From contig JAFURE010000034.1 in NCBI GenBank assembly GCA_017471985.1, positions 1 through 42,328 on the forward strand: DNA of 42,328 nucleotides. The letters are read 5' to 3'. Origin of the DNA: Akkermansia sp. (lineage in GTDB: Bacteria; Verrucomicrobiota; Verrucomicrobiia; Verrucomicrobiales; Akkermansiaceae). Under the pieces are notes generated by a model that saw only the letters and a list, made by a program, of their open reading frames with translations, was not told the origin of the DNA and did not search any database. This document shows positions 7,301-20,300 of this stretch, in pieces. A program made the translations under genes and the position numbers. Numbering within the stretch: position 1 is the first letter of the stretch; every line of letters begins with the position of its first letter.

Positions 7301-8070
7301 AACTCAGCACCATCCTCATCACACTGGCCGCAGTAGCAGCCACTGCCACAGCCGAACCTGTCGATGCCTGGGCTCGCGGCGTATGCGAGCAAAGCGGTTG
7401 GCGGGACTTCAACAAGAGCTTCAACGGCAAGGACGACCTGCAGTGCTGGGCCATCACCGCGGCCAACCTCATTGACTGGTGGCAGGAATTGCATGCCGAC
7501 ACCCTGCCCACAGGCACCCCGCGCGGCGAGGAAATACTGCGCACCTTCACTCAGAGCTTTGCCAATGACGGCAGCGACCCCGATGAGGGAATATCCTGGT
7601 GGTTCACCGGCGAGTACAAGCCCGGGCGGGATGACTGCGCAGCCCTGCTGCCCGACTGCCCCGGCGGCTATCTGAAATCCCTTCTGCCGCCGGGACAGAA
7701 ATTACTGCGCACCCTGCTCACCCAGATGCGAGAAGAACAGGTAACAGCCGAAAGCGCCACGAAAGCCCTCATTGACGGTGCGCAGAAAGGTGCAGCTTTC
7801 TGGATAGGTGTCTCCTACACCTCCCCCAAAGGGCGCCCCGCTATGCACTCCCTCAATGTATGGGGTGTTAAATACGATACAACCGAGGACGGCGCGCAAC
7901 AACTCTGTGGCATCTGGATTGCAGACTCCGATGACTACAAAACCGGCTTAACATACGTTGCACTTAAATCAGAGGACAACATGCTTGTATTCGACTGTCC
8001 GGAGCATCCCATTTACGGCCGAATACCCGGAATTAAAATAGACACCCTGACTCGCTTAGACGGATTTTAA
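7297..8070 (+). CDS. Secreted IdeS/Mac-family (peptidase C66-like) cysteine protease
   Basis: A 257-residue secreted protein with a signal peptide (MKLSTILITLAAVAATATA). It has the full catalytic layout of streptococcal IdeS, the IgG-hinge protease. The block NKSFNGKDDLQCWAITAAN aligns with the IdeS TKTFNGKDDLLCGAATAGN region, giving nucleophile Cys50 (IdeS Cys94) and oxyanion Lys40 (Lys84). AMHSLNVWGVKYD gives His184 (His262, in HVINLWGADFD). WIADSDD gives Asp210 and Asp212 (Asp284 and Asp286). The middle (about 65-165) is shorter and divergent, so the substrate may differ from IgG. The ATG overlaps the GH18 stop (ATGA), so the two are co-transcribed and probably translationally coupled. Family membership is strong; immunoglobulin as target is inference. 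Confidence 0.85.
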   Translation: MKLSTILITLAAVAATATAEPVDAWARGVCEQSGWRDFNKSFNGKDDLQCWAITAANLIDWWQELHADTLPTGTPRGEEILRTFTQSFANDGSDPDEGISWWFTGEYKPGRDDCAALLPDCPGGYLKSLLPPGQKLLRTLLTQMREEQVTAESATKALIDGAQKGAAFWIGVSYTSPKGRPAMHSLNVWGVKYDTTEDGAQQLCGIWIADSDDYKTGLTYVALKSEDNMLVFDCPEHPIYGRIPGIKIDTLTRLDGF

Positions 8071-8184
8071 AAACAAAAATACAAGAAAACCAATTCACAA
8101 TCAATCAACAACAAGCAACCAACCTCCAACATCCCAACCCTATAAAAAATATCATACATTTTCGCGTCATCATCTTTTTTTTCA

Positions 8185-8212
8185 TTGACATATAGCATAA
8201 TTTTGCTATTAT
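8185..8212 (+). promoter_or_regulatory. Promoter of the giant surface protein gene, with overlapping dyad
   Basis: -35 TTGACA (8185-8190), 16-nt spacer, extended -10 TGC-TATTAT (8207-8212). The inverted repeat TAGCA (8193-8197) / TGCTA (8204-8208) lies between and into the -10, a place where a repressor could bind. The leader to the ATG at 8317 would be about 98 nt, much longer than at other promoters here. The rest of 8071-8316 is AT-rich with no gene and no clear terminator for the IdeS-like gene. Confidence 0.7.
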
Positions 8213-8316
8213 AGCAGGTAGATTTTCAAATATCCGTTACTGCATAACAGAATACCGACTCTGTTTTTTACGCCCTAACGCTTTTGAAAATACGATACAC
8301 ACCTCCACCTCTCATC

Positions 8317-11300
8317 ATGAAGCTTCATCTTCCTCCTCTTCTCTTCTTTGCCCTTGTAGCATGTCTTTCTGTCACCAGTCTACATAGGTCAATTTCAGGC
8401 TCATCTTCCGCAGGCGCAAGCGGAAGCAGTGTAAGTTTCAGAACCGATCAACAGGAGATAAGCTCACAGACGACAGCAACAGCACAGGCGCCAACAACAG
8501 GCAACTCAGTCGTTTACAACTACACTCCTCAGACTAAGCTTGATTCCGACTTCAGCATTCATGCAACAACGGCAGAAGTGGAGGTAGAAACACCCCGTCA
8601 GCATGACATCAACCAAGTTAGCAACAATGCTACTCAAACCAAGATAGCAACAGCCAACACAGCAACGGCAACAACCACCAAAAAAACAGCCCCTGCCAAT
8701 ACCGTTGCCGACGTATTCAATAGCACAAACGAAACCGACATAACCCCATTTTTTGAGGTGGCAGGGGTAGGAAACAGTGGTATCGCCCTCGCTGCGGAGG
8801 ACACCCCCGTTACCGCTTCATACGAAGACAACACGCTGACAATTGTCAGCGGCCAGAATGCAGCGGTTCGTATGAATGAGAATGACAACACAAAAACACA
8901 CAAAACCGACTCATACAGCAGAGAAGGCAAAATCAGCGTTTCTAGTGCAAGAAATGGCCGATACAGCGGAGGCACGGCCATCAATAACAAGACCCTTTCA
9001 ACCATCAACATTCAGGGTGGTTCTTCTCTCTACCTGTACGATTGCACCACCAACGGTAACGACTTCAACGGCACAGTGAACATCACCAATGCCGGAAGCT
9101 CCATGGCAGCCATCGGCTCCTCCAGAACCGGAGCCCGCAATTTGCAAATCGGCACGCTTACCGGCAGCGGCCAGCTTCTTCTGCGCGGCCACAACACCAG
9201 TGACACAAGCACATTCTCCTTTTCCAACAACACCTTTGCCGGCACGGTCTTCATGACCTCCAATGGCGGCACGGTACAGGTGAACGCCAACGGTAAGGGA
9301 TGGCAAGACGCCACCTTTGACTTTACACGCAATGCCGATTACAGCGACAGCCTTCTGAATACATATACATCCGGATCAGCTCCGGAGAAACAGGTTCTTT
9401 ACCTGAATGGGGATTCCACTGTGGCAGCTCTGCGCAATGGAACAACTCAATACGCCGAAATCGCGGGTAACGACCATATCCTGAGCGTGGGTGCAAACTC
9501 AGGTAGCTATACGTATGGTGGTGCCACAAATGATTTGGAAAAACTCGTCAAGTTTGGCAACAGTACCCAAATCTTCACCGGCACCATCGGCACAGAAGTC
9601 CTTTCCATTCGGGGCGGCACACTTGGAACCCATGGCGGCGAAAGCTTCACCTCCGTGGAACTGAGCGGCGGCGCAACTTGGAGCGTGACCGGAAGCACCT
9701 CCACCGAAACCCTGCAACTGACCTATGGCAGCGGCGCTACCATTACAGGCAACAGCAGCAATGTGGTATGGGACGCGCCCTCCACGCTGGATGTCGCCGG
9801 CCTCTCCGACACGGCACCATTTTTCACGCTTTCCAACATCACACTCCGTCTTGACAAGAGCCTAACACTCTCCGGCTATTCCGGCACGATGGAGAACGGT
9901 GCTACCATCAATTTTGCCACCATCGGCAGCGGCGCCGGTTTTGAAATTAGCGATGATTTCTACATTAAGCACGGCAGCTATGCATACGGCGTTACGGCCA
10001 GCAACAATGGCGGTGTACTGCAGTTCACCCTCGGTGAGGCCTTCACTCCCCCAGTGGAGCCGGATGTCACAGCAAACGGCATCCTCGCCATCCACTTCGC
10101 CGACAGTGACGGTCTGACCGCAAGCGGTGCCGCGTCTATCACGCGCTCCTGGAACTACGGCTACACCCACAATAACAGAGGCTCTGCTAACAATGCCGTG
10201 TGGCGTTCAGCAGGCAGCGCCGTGTCCTTCTGGGCTTCGGATGAGTTCCCCGCAAGCATGAACAACTATGCCACCTACACTGACAGCGGCTCAGATGTAG
10301 TGAGCGGAAAGATTGGCATCATTCAGGTGGACGAGGGCAACGCGCTCTACATCGGGCATGATTATGGTGCATATAACGGCATCGTCCACATAGAAGCGGA
10401 TAACACGGATAACAATCACGCAGTTATCGCCGCCTATGATTCGACATACGATGAAGTCAACATTGCACACCTGCAAGGCAGCGGCGACGTGCTGCTGCGT
10501 GGCCACAATAGCGCCACATCATTCAGCTTTGAAGACGCCTCAGCCTTTGACGGGCGGATTTTCATGTCCGCTCAGAATGCAGCGGTTAATCTGAACACCT
10601 CCGGACAGTCTCTGGCGAATGCGGTGGTGGACTTCACACCCACGGCCTACACCACGCCCTTCGGTTCCGGTTCTGCAAGCAAGTCCACCCTCGTGCTGAA
10701 TGAGAACGCCACAGTGGGCGGCTTGGACAACGGCTCTTCCTCTAATGCTGCCGTCAATGGCAATAACCACATACTAAGCGTGGGTCGTGACAATAATGAG
10801 ACTTACAGCTTTGGTGGCACGGTGAGTGATTTGGCCGCACTGGAAAAAATCGGCACCAATACTCAGAACTTCTCCGGAAACATTACGACTGATAGGATCT
10901 CAGTTAATGCAGGCACGCTGGGTACAAGCGGCACATTGGAAGCTAATAACCTCAGCATCGCTAATGGCGCCACGCTGAGCACAAGCGGCACCACCAATAT
11001 TTCCGCCCTCACTCTTAATGGCGGCGCCACCTGGACCATCACCGGCAGCGAGTCTCTTGATACACTGGTGCTGACCAACGGCAGCGGCACCATACGCGGC
11101 GAGGGAGAGAATGTCACCTGGACAGCCCCCTCCACCATCAATGTCAGCGGTTTCCGTAGCGATAGCCCGTGGATTACACTGGAGAACCTGAACTTCACCT
11201 TCGGCAGCAAGCTCACGCTGGAAGGTCAGGAACTGGCAGCCGGCACGACCATCGACTTTGCCACATTGAGCACCGGTGCCGGTTACACCGGGCAAGACTC

Positions 11301-14300
11301 GCTCACGATTAAGGGCGAAACTCTGCTCTACACCCTGTCTGTGAAGACCACGGCAAACAACGTGCTGCAGCTCACCGTTGTGGGTGTCGATACACGAGCC
11401 GACCTGATTACACAAGGCATCGCAGCCGTATATATTGAAAACGACGGACTTAGTGCCAGTGGAAATACAACGGTAACCTCCAGCTACGGCCAATACAGAC
11501 TCACTCAGAGAGGTTCATTCAACAGCGCTGCTTGGCAAACTAGTGGTTCAGTCGGCTACTGGCTGGATGAAGCCACCGGAACCACCAACTGGTACGGCAC
11601 TAGTTCAGGCGGCATATCAGACGAGCTCCGCGTCATTCAGGTGAACGAAGGTACGGCCTTGTACCTGGGTGGCACAGCCTATGCCGGCACCGTGATGGCC
11701 AAGGATATGGGGGAAGAAGGCGGGTACTCCGTCATTGCGGCCTATGATACATCAACCACCACTGTCAGCATTGCCAATCTGGAAGGTTCTGCTAATGTGC
11801 TGCTGCGTGGTCACAGTGCAGCAACCACCAATTTCAGTATCGGCGACACCAGCAACTTCTGGGGCAGAATTTACCTCTCTGCGGATAACAAGATTGCCAA
11901 CCTGAATGCAGAAGGTACCGGCCTGAGCAATGCCGTGGTGGATTTCACCCCTGTAGCATACGACAGCGCCTTCAGCAACGGAGCCACATCGGCAAGCGAA
12001 GCTCGCGTGACATTGACCGGCGATGCCCATGTGGGTGCTCTGGACAACGGTTCTGAGGGCAAAGCTACCATCGTCGGCAACGATCACAAGCTGACAATCG
12101 GCCGCAACTCCGAAGAAACCTACAGCTTTACCGGTACCATCAGCGGACTTTCCGAACTCATCAAGGTCGGCTCCAGCCGTCAGGAGTTTGAGCAGAGCAA
12201 CAACAATCCGCTGGAGGTCAGCGGTGGTATTACCATTCGAGGTGGTGTATTGGCTGTATATGATGCCACCTCCGCGGCTACAACTGACAGAACCCTGCTG
12301 GACGGCACGCCGAAAATCACCCTCTATGAGGGCGCTGAGTTCTCACTGGATCGCCGCAATGAAGACCGTGGTAACGACTTCATGGGGACGCTTAAGATTG
12401 CCAGTACCGCCCGCACCGGCGACTACGCAGTGTTGAGCACGTATGAGGACATGACAAACGCGGAGTCAGATATTGCCGACGAGCGCTTGCAGTCACTTCG
12501 AATCACGGAACTCACGGGCGTGGGCGGTCTGATACTCCACGGCCAGAATACAGATGCACGTACCGAAACACTCTTCAGTTTCGACGTGGGTGACACCTTT
12601 ACCGGTCGTCTGTACATGAGTTCTGAGGGTGGTGCCGTCAAACTGAGTCTGGGTAATGCCCTTACCCGAACCTGGGATGGCACGGTTGTTGACTTCCGCA
12701 CAGTAGATAGCAGCGATGAAACCCCGGAAGCCAGCAGCAAGACCCTGCTTCTCATCGGCAAAACCGATTTGGCAGGTCTGCATGGCGGTAATGAGAACTC
12801 CTACCTCGAGGGCGACACCGGCTTGCTCACCCTTGGTGATGGCTCCAAGAATACCTACACTTACGGTGGTAACAGCCGACTCACCAACCTGAGTAAAGTT
12901 GGAGAAAACAGACAGGTTTTCAGCAAGGCAACGGAAATCAGCTCCACAACGACAGTTAACAAGGGTACGCTCGAGTTCACCAATAGACTCAACTCTCGCC
13001 ACGTTGTGGTCAATGATGGCCTACTCGTGGCTAGAGGCGATTTACAGACAGCCACACAGGACACAGCCTATAACACCCAGCTGGGAACAATCACCATCAA
13101 CGGCGGTGAACTGCAGGTTACCGGCAAATTGGATGCCGGCACCATCACCCAGACAGATGGTAAGACTACGGCGGGGTCGCTGAAAGTCTTTGCCCTTCAG
13201 CAGAGCGGTGGTAACACCAACGTTCAACAGAACGCCACCATCACCGGCAGTGCCACCATTGGCACCGATGCCTCATTGACTGTGGGTAAAAATCTTGACC
13301 TTCGCGGTAATGAAGGCCGTACCACCCAGACCACGATTCAGGGTAATTTGAAGATTGCCGGACACCTCGATGCCTCTGAATACGCCGCTGTTACCCTTCA
13401 GGGTGGCACCTTGAGCACCAAGACGGCAGACATACTGACCCTTAACCTCTACGAGGGCAGCACCTGGAATGTAACCGGACTTAACACGGTCGAGAATCTG
13501 ACGTTGACGGCAACAACAGGTACCGGCACCATCAATCTGAACGGCACGGGCACAGCAGCCGGCATCAACCTGCCCGACACAATCACCTTCAACGGGTATC
13601 AACTCACCGACACCAGTAGCCCGCTGTTTACCGTCAGCGGCCTGAAGCTTAATCTCGGTGCCAGCGTCACCTTCAACGGATTGGATCTCACTGAGGTCAA
13701 CACCCTGAACTACGCCGGTCTGGGAACAGGTGCCTACTATACCGGTGAGCGAGAAATCGAGATAACCGACGGTCTGGGCAACATGTACGCCGCCAGCGTA
13801 AGCGACTCTAACGGTTTGGTGCAGATTAAGATTGACCGCACCCCGTTCTCTGCCGGCAATGGCGACAAGATGTGGGTATACAGCAGTGCCGAAACCGGTG
13901 CTCCGCAGCTTGGCATGCTGGGTGCAGAGTATAATCCCGAGACCGGCACCTGGGATAACCCGGAAGAGGTGCTTGACAAGGGGTACAAGATGGTACAGCT
14001 CCAGCTCACCGGAGGTGCAGAACTCTACGTGCTCAGCGGGGAACCCAATAACGAACGCGGAATACTTACCAGCAACATTGAGATTCTTCCCGGTGAAGGC
14101 ACTACGCAGATTCACGCCGAGAACACCGCCGGCTATCATGACTTCCGCGGTCACCTGACCGGCGAAGGCTCGCTGCAGCTGGTTGCACACAATGCGGAAG
14201 GTGCCACGGTATTCCACTTCTCCAATGATGCCCCCAAAGCCGAGTGGTTCAGTGGCGAGCTCAATCTGGTCAATACCAATGGTGGCGCGGTACAGCTCAC

Positions 14301-17300
14301 CATCGGCCACGGCTCACATGAAACCGAAGGTGTCGACACACGCTGGCAGAATACCGTCATGAACCTGACGCCGACTGCTCTGGACAGCATTTACGATGCA
14401 GATACCGTTGCAGGGAAAGCCCGCGCCACGGTTCTGGAACTGGAAGGCGACGCCCAAATTAAGGGCCTGACCGGTGGCGATGTCACCACCGGTGTGTCTG
14501 CAGAAGGCCAGTTCAATCTGACTCTTGGTAGTAACAATGAGAGCGATGTCTATAGCTTTGCCGGTGTACTGGGTAGCGACACTCTCTACACAGGTGGCAT
14601 TGACGACATGGGCGCCACTGTCACCACCAGCAGCAACGTGAACAACAACCTGAGTATCACCAAGGTCGGTGCCGGTACTCAGATTTTCGAACGTGCGGCT
14701 TCGCTCCATAACCTGAGCCTTCAGGCCGGTAAGCTCACTTTCAACAATTCGCTGACTGCCGATAACCTGCATCTTGCCGGTGGCGTACTCACCACAATGG
14801 GTGAAGTTAAGCTCGACAGCGCTAACATCAACACTAACAGTACCTGGTATATTGGTGACAATGTAACCATTACCGACACTCTGACCCTCACGGGCAACAA
14901 CCTGATGGGTGCCGTCGGTGGCGACCAGGCTCACATCATCCGCGCCGGCGAGTTTGCCGAAGGCGCCGCTCCGCTTGTGTGGACAGCCCCGCAGCGACTC
15001 GAACTGAAGGACTTTGCCCGTGGTGAGAACGGACCGTTCCTCAATATCGGCGAAGGTATCAGCCTGAACATAAAGGATGACTTCACGCTCACCGGTTTCA
15101 ATGCCGTACTGACCAACGGGCAGATTATCAACCTTGCCCAGCTTTCCGACAGCCAGATTAATGACCTGTCGCTCAAGCACGCTCAGGTAGCCAGCAGTCA
15201 CAACCTGCTCTACGATGCGGAAATTCGCATCGATGAAATCAGTAATATTCTGCAGCTTGTCATTACCGAAGTCTATTCCGAGGTTATTGCCGGCAAGCAG
15301 ATGTGGCTGCACACCGCAGCAGATGGCTCCACACTCGAGGGCCTGAACGAAGCCAATTACAACGGTAATTACAGCTGGACCGGCAAGAACGTCAAGCTCG
15401 AAGAGCTGAGCAAGATTTACCTGCGCGGTGGTTCTCAGCTCTACTTGGTAGGCGATGACCACACCAAGAACACAGCGACTTACAACGGCACACTGGTGCT
15501 CAACCCCGATGGCGGTTCCGGTGCTGCTCAGTTACATGCCGAAAACACCAACGCTCTCGTTACCATTAATGGCGCTGTTGGCGGTCAGGGTGAACTTCAG
15601 TTAGTTGCACACAATGCGAGCGGTGCTACGGTGTTTGACTTTGCCGGTGACACCGCTGCTATTCTCGATGGCCGACTGAGTGTCACGAACGCCGAGGGTG
15701 GCGATGTTCAGCTCAATATCGGCAACGATCGCTGGCGTGCCACCGTGGTTGATTTGGGTAATTTCCCCATCGACAGCATTTACAACAGCGACTCGATTGC
15801 CAGAAGCTCAGCCAACACCACGCTTGCCCTGACAGGAGATGCCACCATTAAGGGGCTTGTCAGTAACTCCGAGAACGCCATGCTCACCTCTCAGGGGCAC
15901 TACACCCTGACAATGGGTGAGGAAAGCCCGCTCTACAAGTATATATACAGCGGTCAGGTGGATGGCCACGCAGCCTACTATGACGACGAGCTCAACGAAG
16001 TAACAAATACCGATGACAGACAGCTCAACATCGTAAAGAACGGCAATAACGGCCAGACATTTACGCAGGATGCCAAGAACCTTGGTTCCGTCGATATGAA
16101 CGGTGGTACGCTCGAGTTCCAGCGTGACCTGCAGGCCGATTACCTGACGGTCAACGGCGGCAACATGCAGGTAGGTACCATGCACCTCACCGGTGAGGGT
16201 ATCAACATGGCCGACCGGATTGTAAACTCCCTCACCGTCAATGGCGGTACTCTCAGCAGCGGCGATGCATCCATCAAATCTGCTGTCATGAATGATGGCA
16301 AGTTCATCAACCGCGGCCACACGGTGGTGGAAACGCTCATGATGGAAGGCGGTGAATTGAGCGCCCATGAACTTACGGCCTACTCCACGCTTATGAATGG
16401 CGGCACGGTTGAGGCAGATGACGCCATTCTGGACGTAGCCTACATCAATGGAGGTCAGGTAAAAGTCAGCGAACTCGACGTGACGGGTATGCTGAACGTC
16501 TCGGGTGGTGACGTTAGCGCTGACCGATTCAATGCGCTGAACGCCTTCCGCGTAGACATAACCGGCGGTAGTATGACCGTAGGTACGGAAATCACCGGCA
16601 TGAAGCACGTAAGCGAACGTGCCAATCTCTCCGGCCTCTATGTATCGGGTGGTGAGTTCACCAGCCGTGGCCAGCTGAGTATTACGGGAGATATGGAAGT
16701 AACCGGCGGTCGTGCCACCTCTGAAGGTCTGCTCGAAACGGAGCGTCTGACCATCGGCACCGACGGTGTGTTGGTAACCTACAACGACGTCTTCGCCCAT
16801 ACCACCACCCTGCATGGTGACAATGACACCAGTCTGGACTGGTTCCTCAATGCCAGCGTGGCTGCCGCCAATGGTCAGACCATCACCACGGCAGCTACCG
16901 GCGACAGCACAAGCGTAACCATCAATGGCGGCTACAGCTTCCGCGACCTCGACAAGGGTACCGTGGACATGCTGGGTCAGCGTGGTGCCGATGTCGTGTG
17001 GAGTACACCGACAACCATGGACCTCACGCAGAGCGGTCTGACAGCAGACAAGAACGTGTTCTCCTTCACCCACATGGGCTTCTCTCTCGGTGGTGTGACC
17101 GAACTGAAGCTGCCCTACGATGTGAAGGACGGCGATATCATCTCCTTTGCTCAGTTCGGCGAGGGTGGTTCCTATGTAGAGAATGCCGGTGGTCGTTTCA
17201 TAACCACTAACAGTGAGGGCGAACGACTGGTCGGCACCATATTGGCTGACCCGAGCGGCGCTCGCGTGGAGTTCTCGACGGCAGATGAAAATCAGGTAGG

Positions 17301-20300
17301 AGCCGGTGGCTTCATCTGGAGTGGCACAAACAGCACCAATGCCACATGCGCACCCGGACTCACTCTGGGTACAACCTGGCGAGCAGACTACTCGGCAGAA
17401 GGAACCGGCTGGCACGAGCAGTCCAATGGTGCAGGTGCAGGTGTATTCGTGAACGGCAGCGGTGCCATCTTTGCCGACACCGACATGCACGGCAACGACG
17501 TTTCTCAGGCCGGCCGAATTGTAAAACTGGTTACCAACACCACATACGATTCAGATGGCAATCCCACCAAGCATTCTGTAGCTCCCGGTACTATCTATGT
17601 GACCGCCGACAATAACACCGGACATGTTACCAAAAATAACGAAGCCAGAATGTGGTTTGGCTATGCCATCGTAGGTTCTGCAACCGAAGGTCTGACAGAC
17701 GTCTTTGACCGGAACGGCAAGCTGCTCAGTCAGACCAACATTGTGAAAACAGGTGACTCCCTGTTGGTACTGCATGCCTACAACACCTTCACCGGTAACA
17801 TCGAGGTACAGGACGGCGGTATCTTCATGGGCGAGGTGAATGCTCTGGGGTACGGTACTCTTAAAGTGCATTCCGATCAGGTATGGAACCTGCCTGTCTA
17901 TGCCAATTTGCTCAACAGCAATGCAGGCGACCGCTCACGTACTGTCAATGGAGCCACCCAGTATGATTTGTACCGCCGAGGTGCCGAGATTCTGGTCTGC
18001 TGTAACTACAGTGACGAAATGGCTTCGGGTTTCCGCCAGCCCTCTATCACCAATGATATTGTGATGGTTGACACCGGCTTGGGTGTGTACAACAACGATC
18101 AAAGCAAACTGGGCAGCTATGCTACCGGTAACCACCTGTCCATATCCTTTGCCTACTCCACCTTCCACGGTACAGACAGTAACCTGCTGAGTGTTCCCCG
18201 CCACTGGCGTCAGTTGACCCTGAGCGGTGCCCTTCAGGGTACCGGTAACAGTGATGATGTGCTGCACCTTATCGGCTACTCCTCCTCCTGGTACAACAAC
18301 AATGAAAAATATCAGGACCAGAGCTACGTGAATGCGTTCATCATGAACGACTCCACCGCCTCCGGTAACCGTGAGAGCAATTTCGCCGGCAAGATTGTGA
18401 TGGAGAACACCATCAATACCTCTCCGCTGGATTCCAACAAAATCGAGAAGCGTACCGGTGGTACAGTACAGCTCAACCTCAGCGATAACAAGCTGCAGTA
18501 CGCTGTGCTCGACATGACTCGCCAAAGCGTCAGCAAGGAAGAACTCGCCGCTCTGGGCATCAACGAAACCGGCAATGGGAAACGCCAGACTTACAATGAT
18601 ATTCTGGTGGTTCGCGGCGACGTCGGCCTGCGTGGTCTGGAAGCAGAGTTCCGTGGCGAGGCCTGGAAACACTGGATGACCCAGACCGCCACCGGCGGCA
18701 GTGCCGGCTCATACGGCTTTGGTGAAATTGCTCAGCACGATGAAGTGTGGCACGTACGTACCGTGGCAGAGGCTGAAGCCACGCTGACACTCGGTAAGCA
18801 TGAGGAAGATGCAACAAAGAACTACGTGTACTCCGGTGCGATGGGCTTTGAGCAGTCCTATGCCGGTGCTCAGGACGCCCACGTGATGTACGGCGACGGC
18901 TTCGATGCAGCCCCCACCAACAGCAACAACACGTACATTAAGGACCGCTACTCTGACCACATGATGGGTGCAAACGCTCTCAGTCTGGTGAAAGAAGGCG
19001 CCGCCTCGCAGTTTGTACACTCTGCCGAGCTTATCAACCTGACCGTCAACGAAGGTACGCTGGGCTTCAACAACCTGTCCATTACCGGCAACGTTGACCT
19101 GACCGGTGGCAGTACGCTCGCTCTGGGTGTATACAAAGATAAGGTTGACAGCCAGACCGGCAAGGAGTTTGTATGGTCCGATATCACCAATTGGGATAAC
19201 ATCACCACAGATACCAGCACCGGTACAAACTCACTGGATTACGAGCTCAGAAGAACCACGGCCGACATCTCCATCGGTAACGGCAAGACGCTCACCATCT
19301 ACACCCCGACCCCGACAGCCGGCATCTTGCCGACCGCAGCAGTGGTGGATGGCAACATCAACATGGCAGAGGGCTCTACCCTGTCCTTCTTCGTTGAGAA
19401 TGCCGATTTGTGGAGCAAGAACATCGAGCTGACCAACGTTCATGCTCCCTCAGAGAACGTTCTGCTGAATGTGAACGGCACCCTGACCCTTACTCAGGAT
19501 TCCAACGACATTGACCTGCACTTCCGCGGTGTGAACTTTGCACTCTCTCCCTTCGCCAGCAAGACCTACTATCTGGCCGAGGCTGACCGTATCAAAGTGG
19601 GCGATGGTGAAGCGACAAACTTTGCCAAGCGCCTCATCTCGCTGGGTCAGGGCTACTTCGGCACGTTGACCACCATCAACGACGCTCAGTTCGAAGGTGC
19701 TAACCGCGATTATCTGGTCATGAACGTACTCAGCGACCCGCGTAACACCTGGTCCGGCATGATTGACCTCAACGGCAACAACATTGTTTGGGAACACTCC
19801 GATAGTGTTGAAAAAGCTCAGGATTATCGCTGGAAGGAAAATACCGTCTTCCGCAATGGTAACATCGTCTTCTTCGGCAACCTCTACACCCCCGATGAGT
19901 GGACAGAGGAAAGCAAACTCACCTCCGATGAATCTGTACGTGTTCAGACCGAAGGTGTACTGAGCGGTGATGTCGAAAACACCAACGGTGAACTGGTAAC
20001 CCTCGACGGTCAGAGCTACGAGCCGCAAATGGCCGGTCGCCACCCGCTGATGCCCGGTACCGTGCAGGATGGCATGAAGATCGATAGCTTCGATGAAAGT
20101 GCCGAACTGCCGGCCTACTCTTGGGAAATGGTAGGCAGCAACGTCGCAGAGGTTGCCGTAACAGACCGATTCGGTCTTGATTACCAGAAGGTGCAGATTA
20201 ACAGCAAAGTGGCTCCGCTCTCCGTTGTGATTAACTCTGACTATCTGGACATGAGCAACGGCGGCGAAGCCCGCTGCGACGGAACGAACTACTACTTCTA

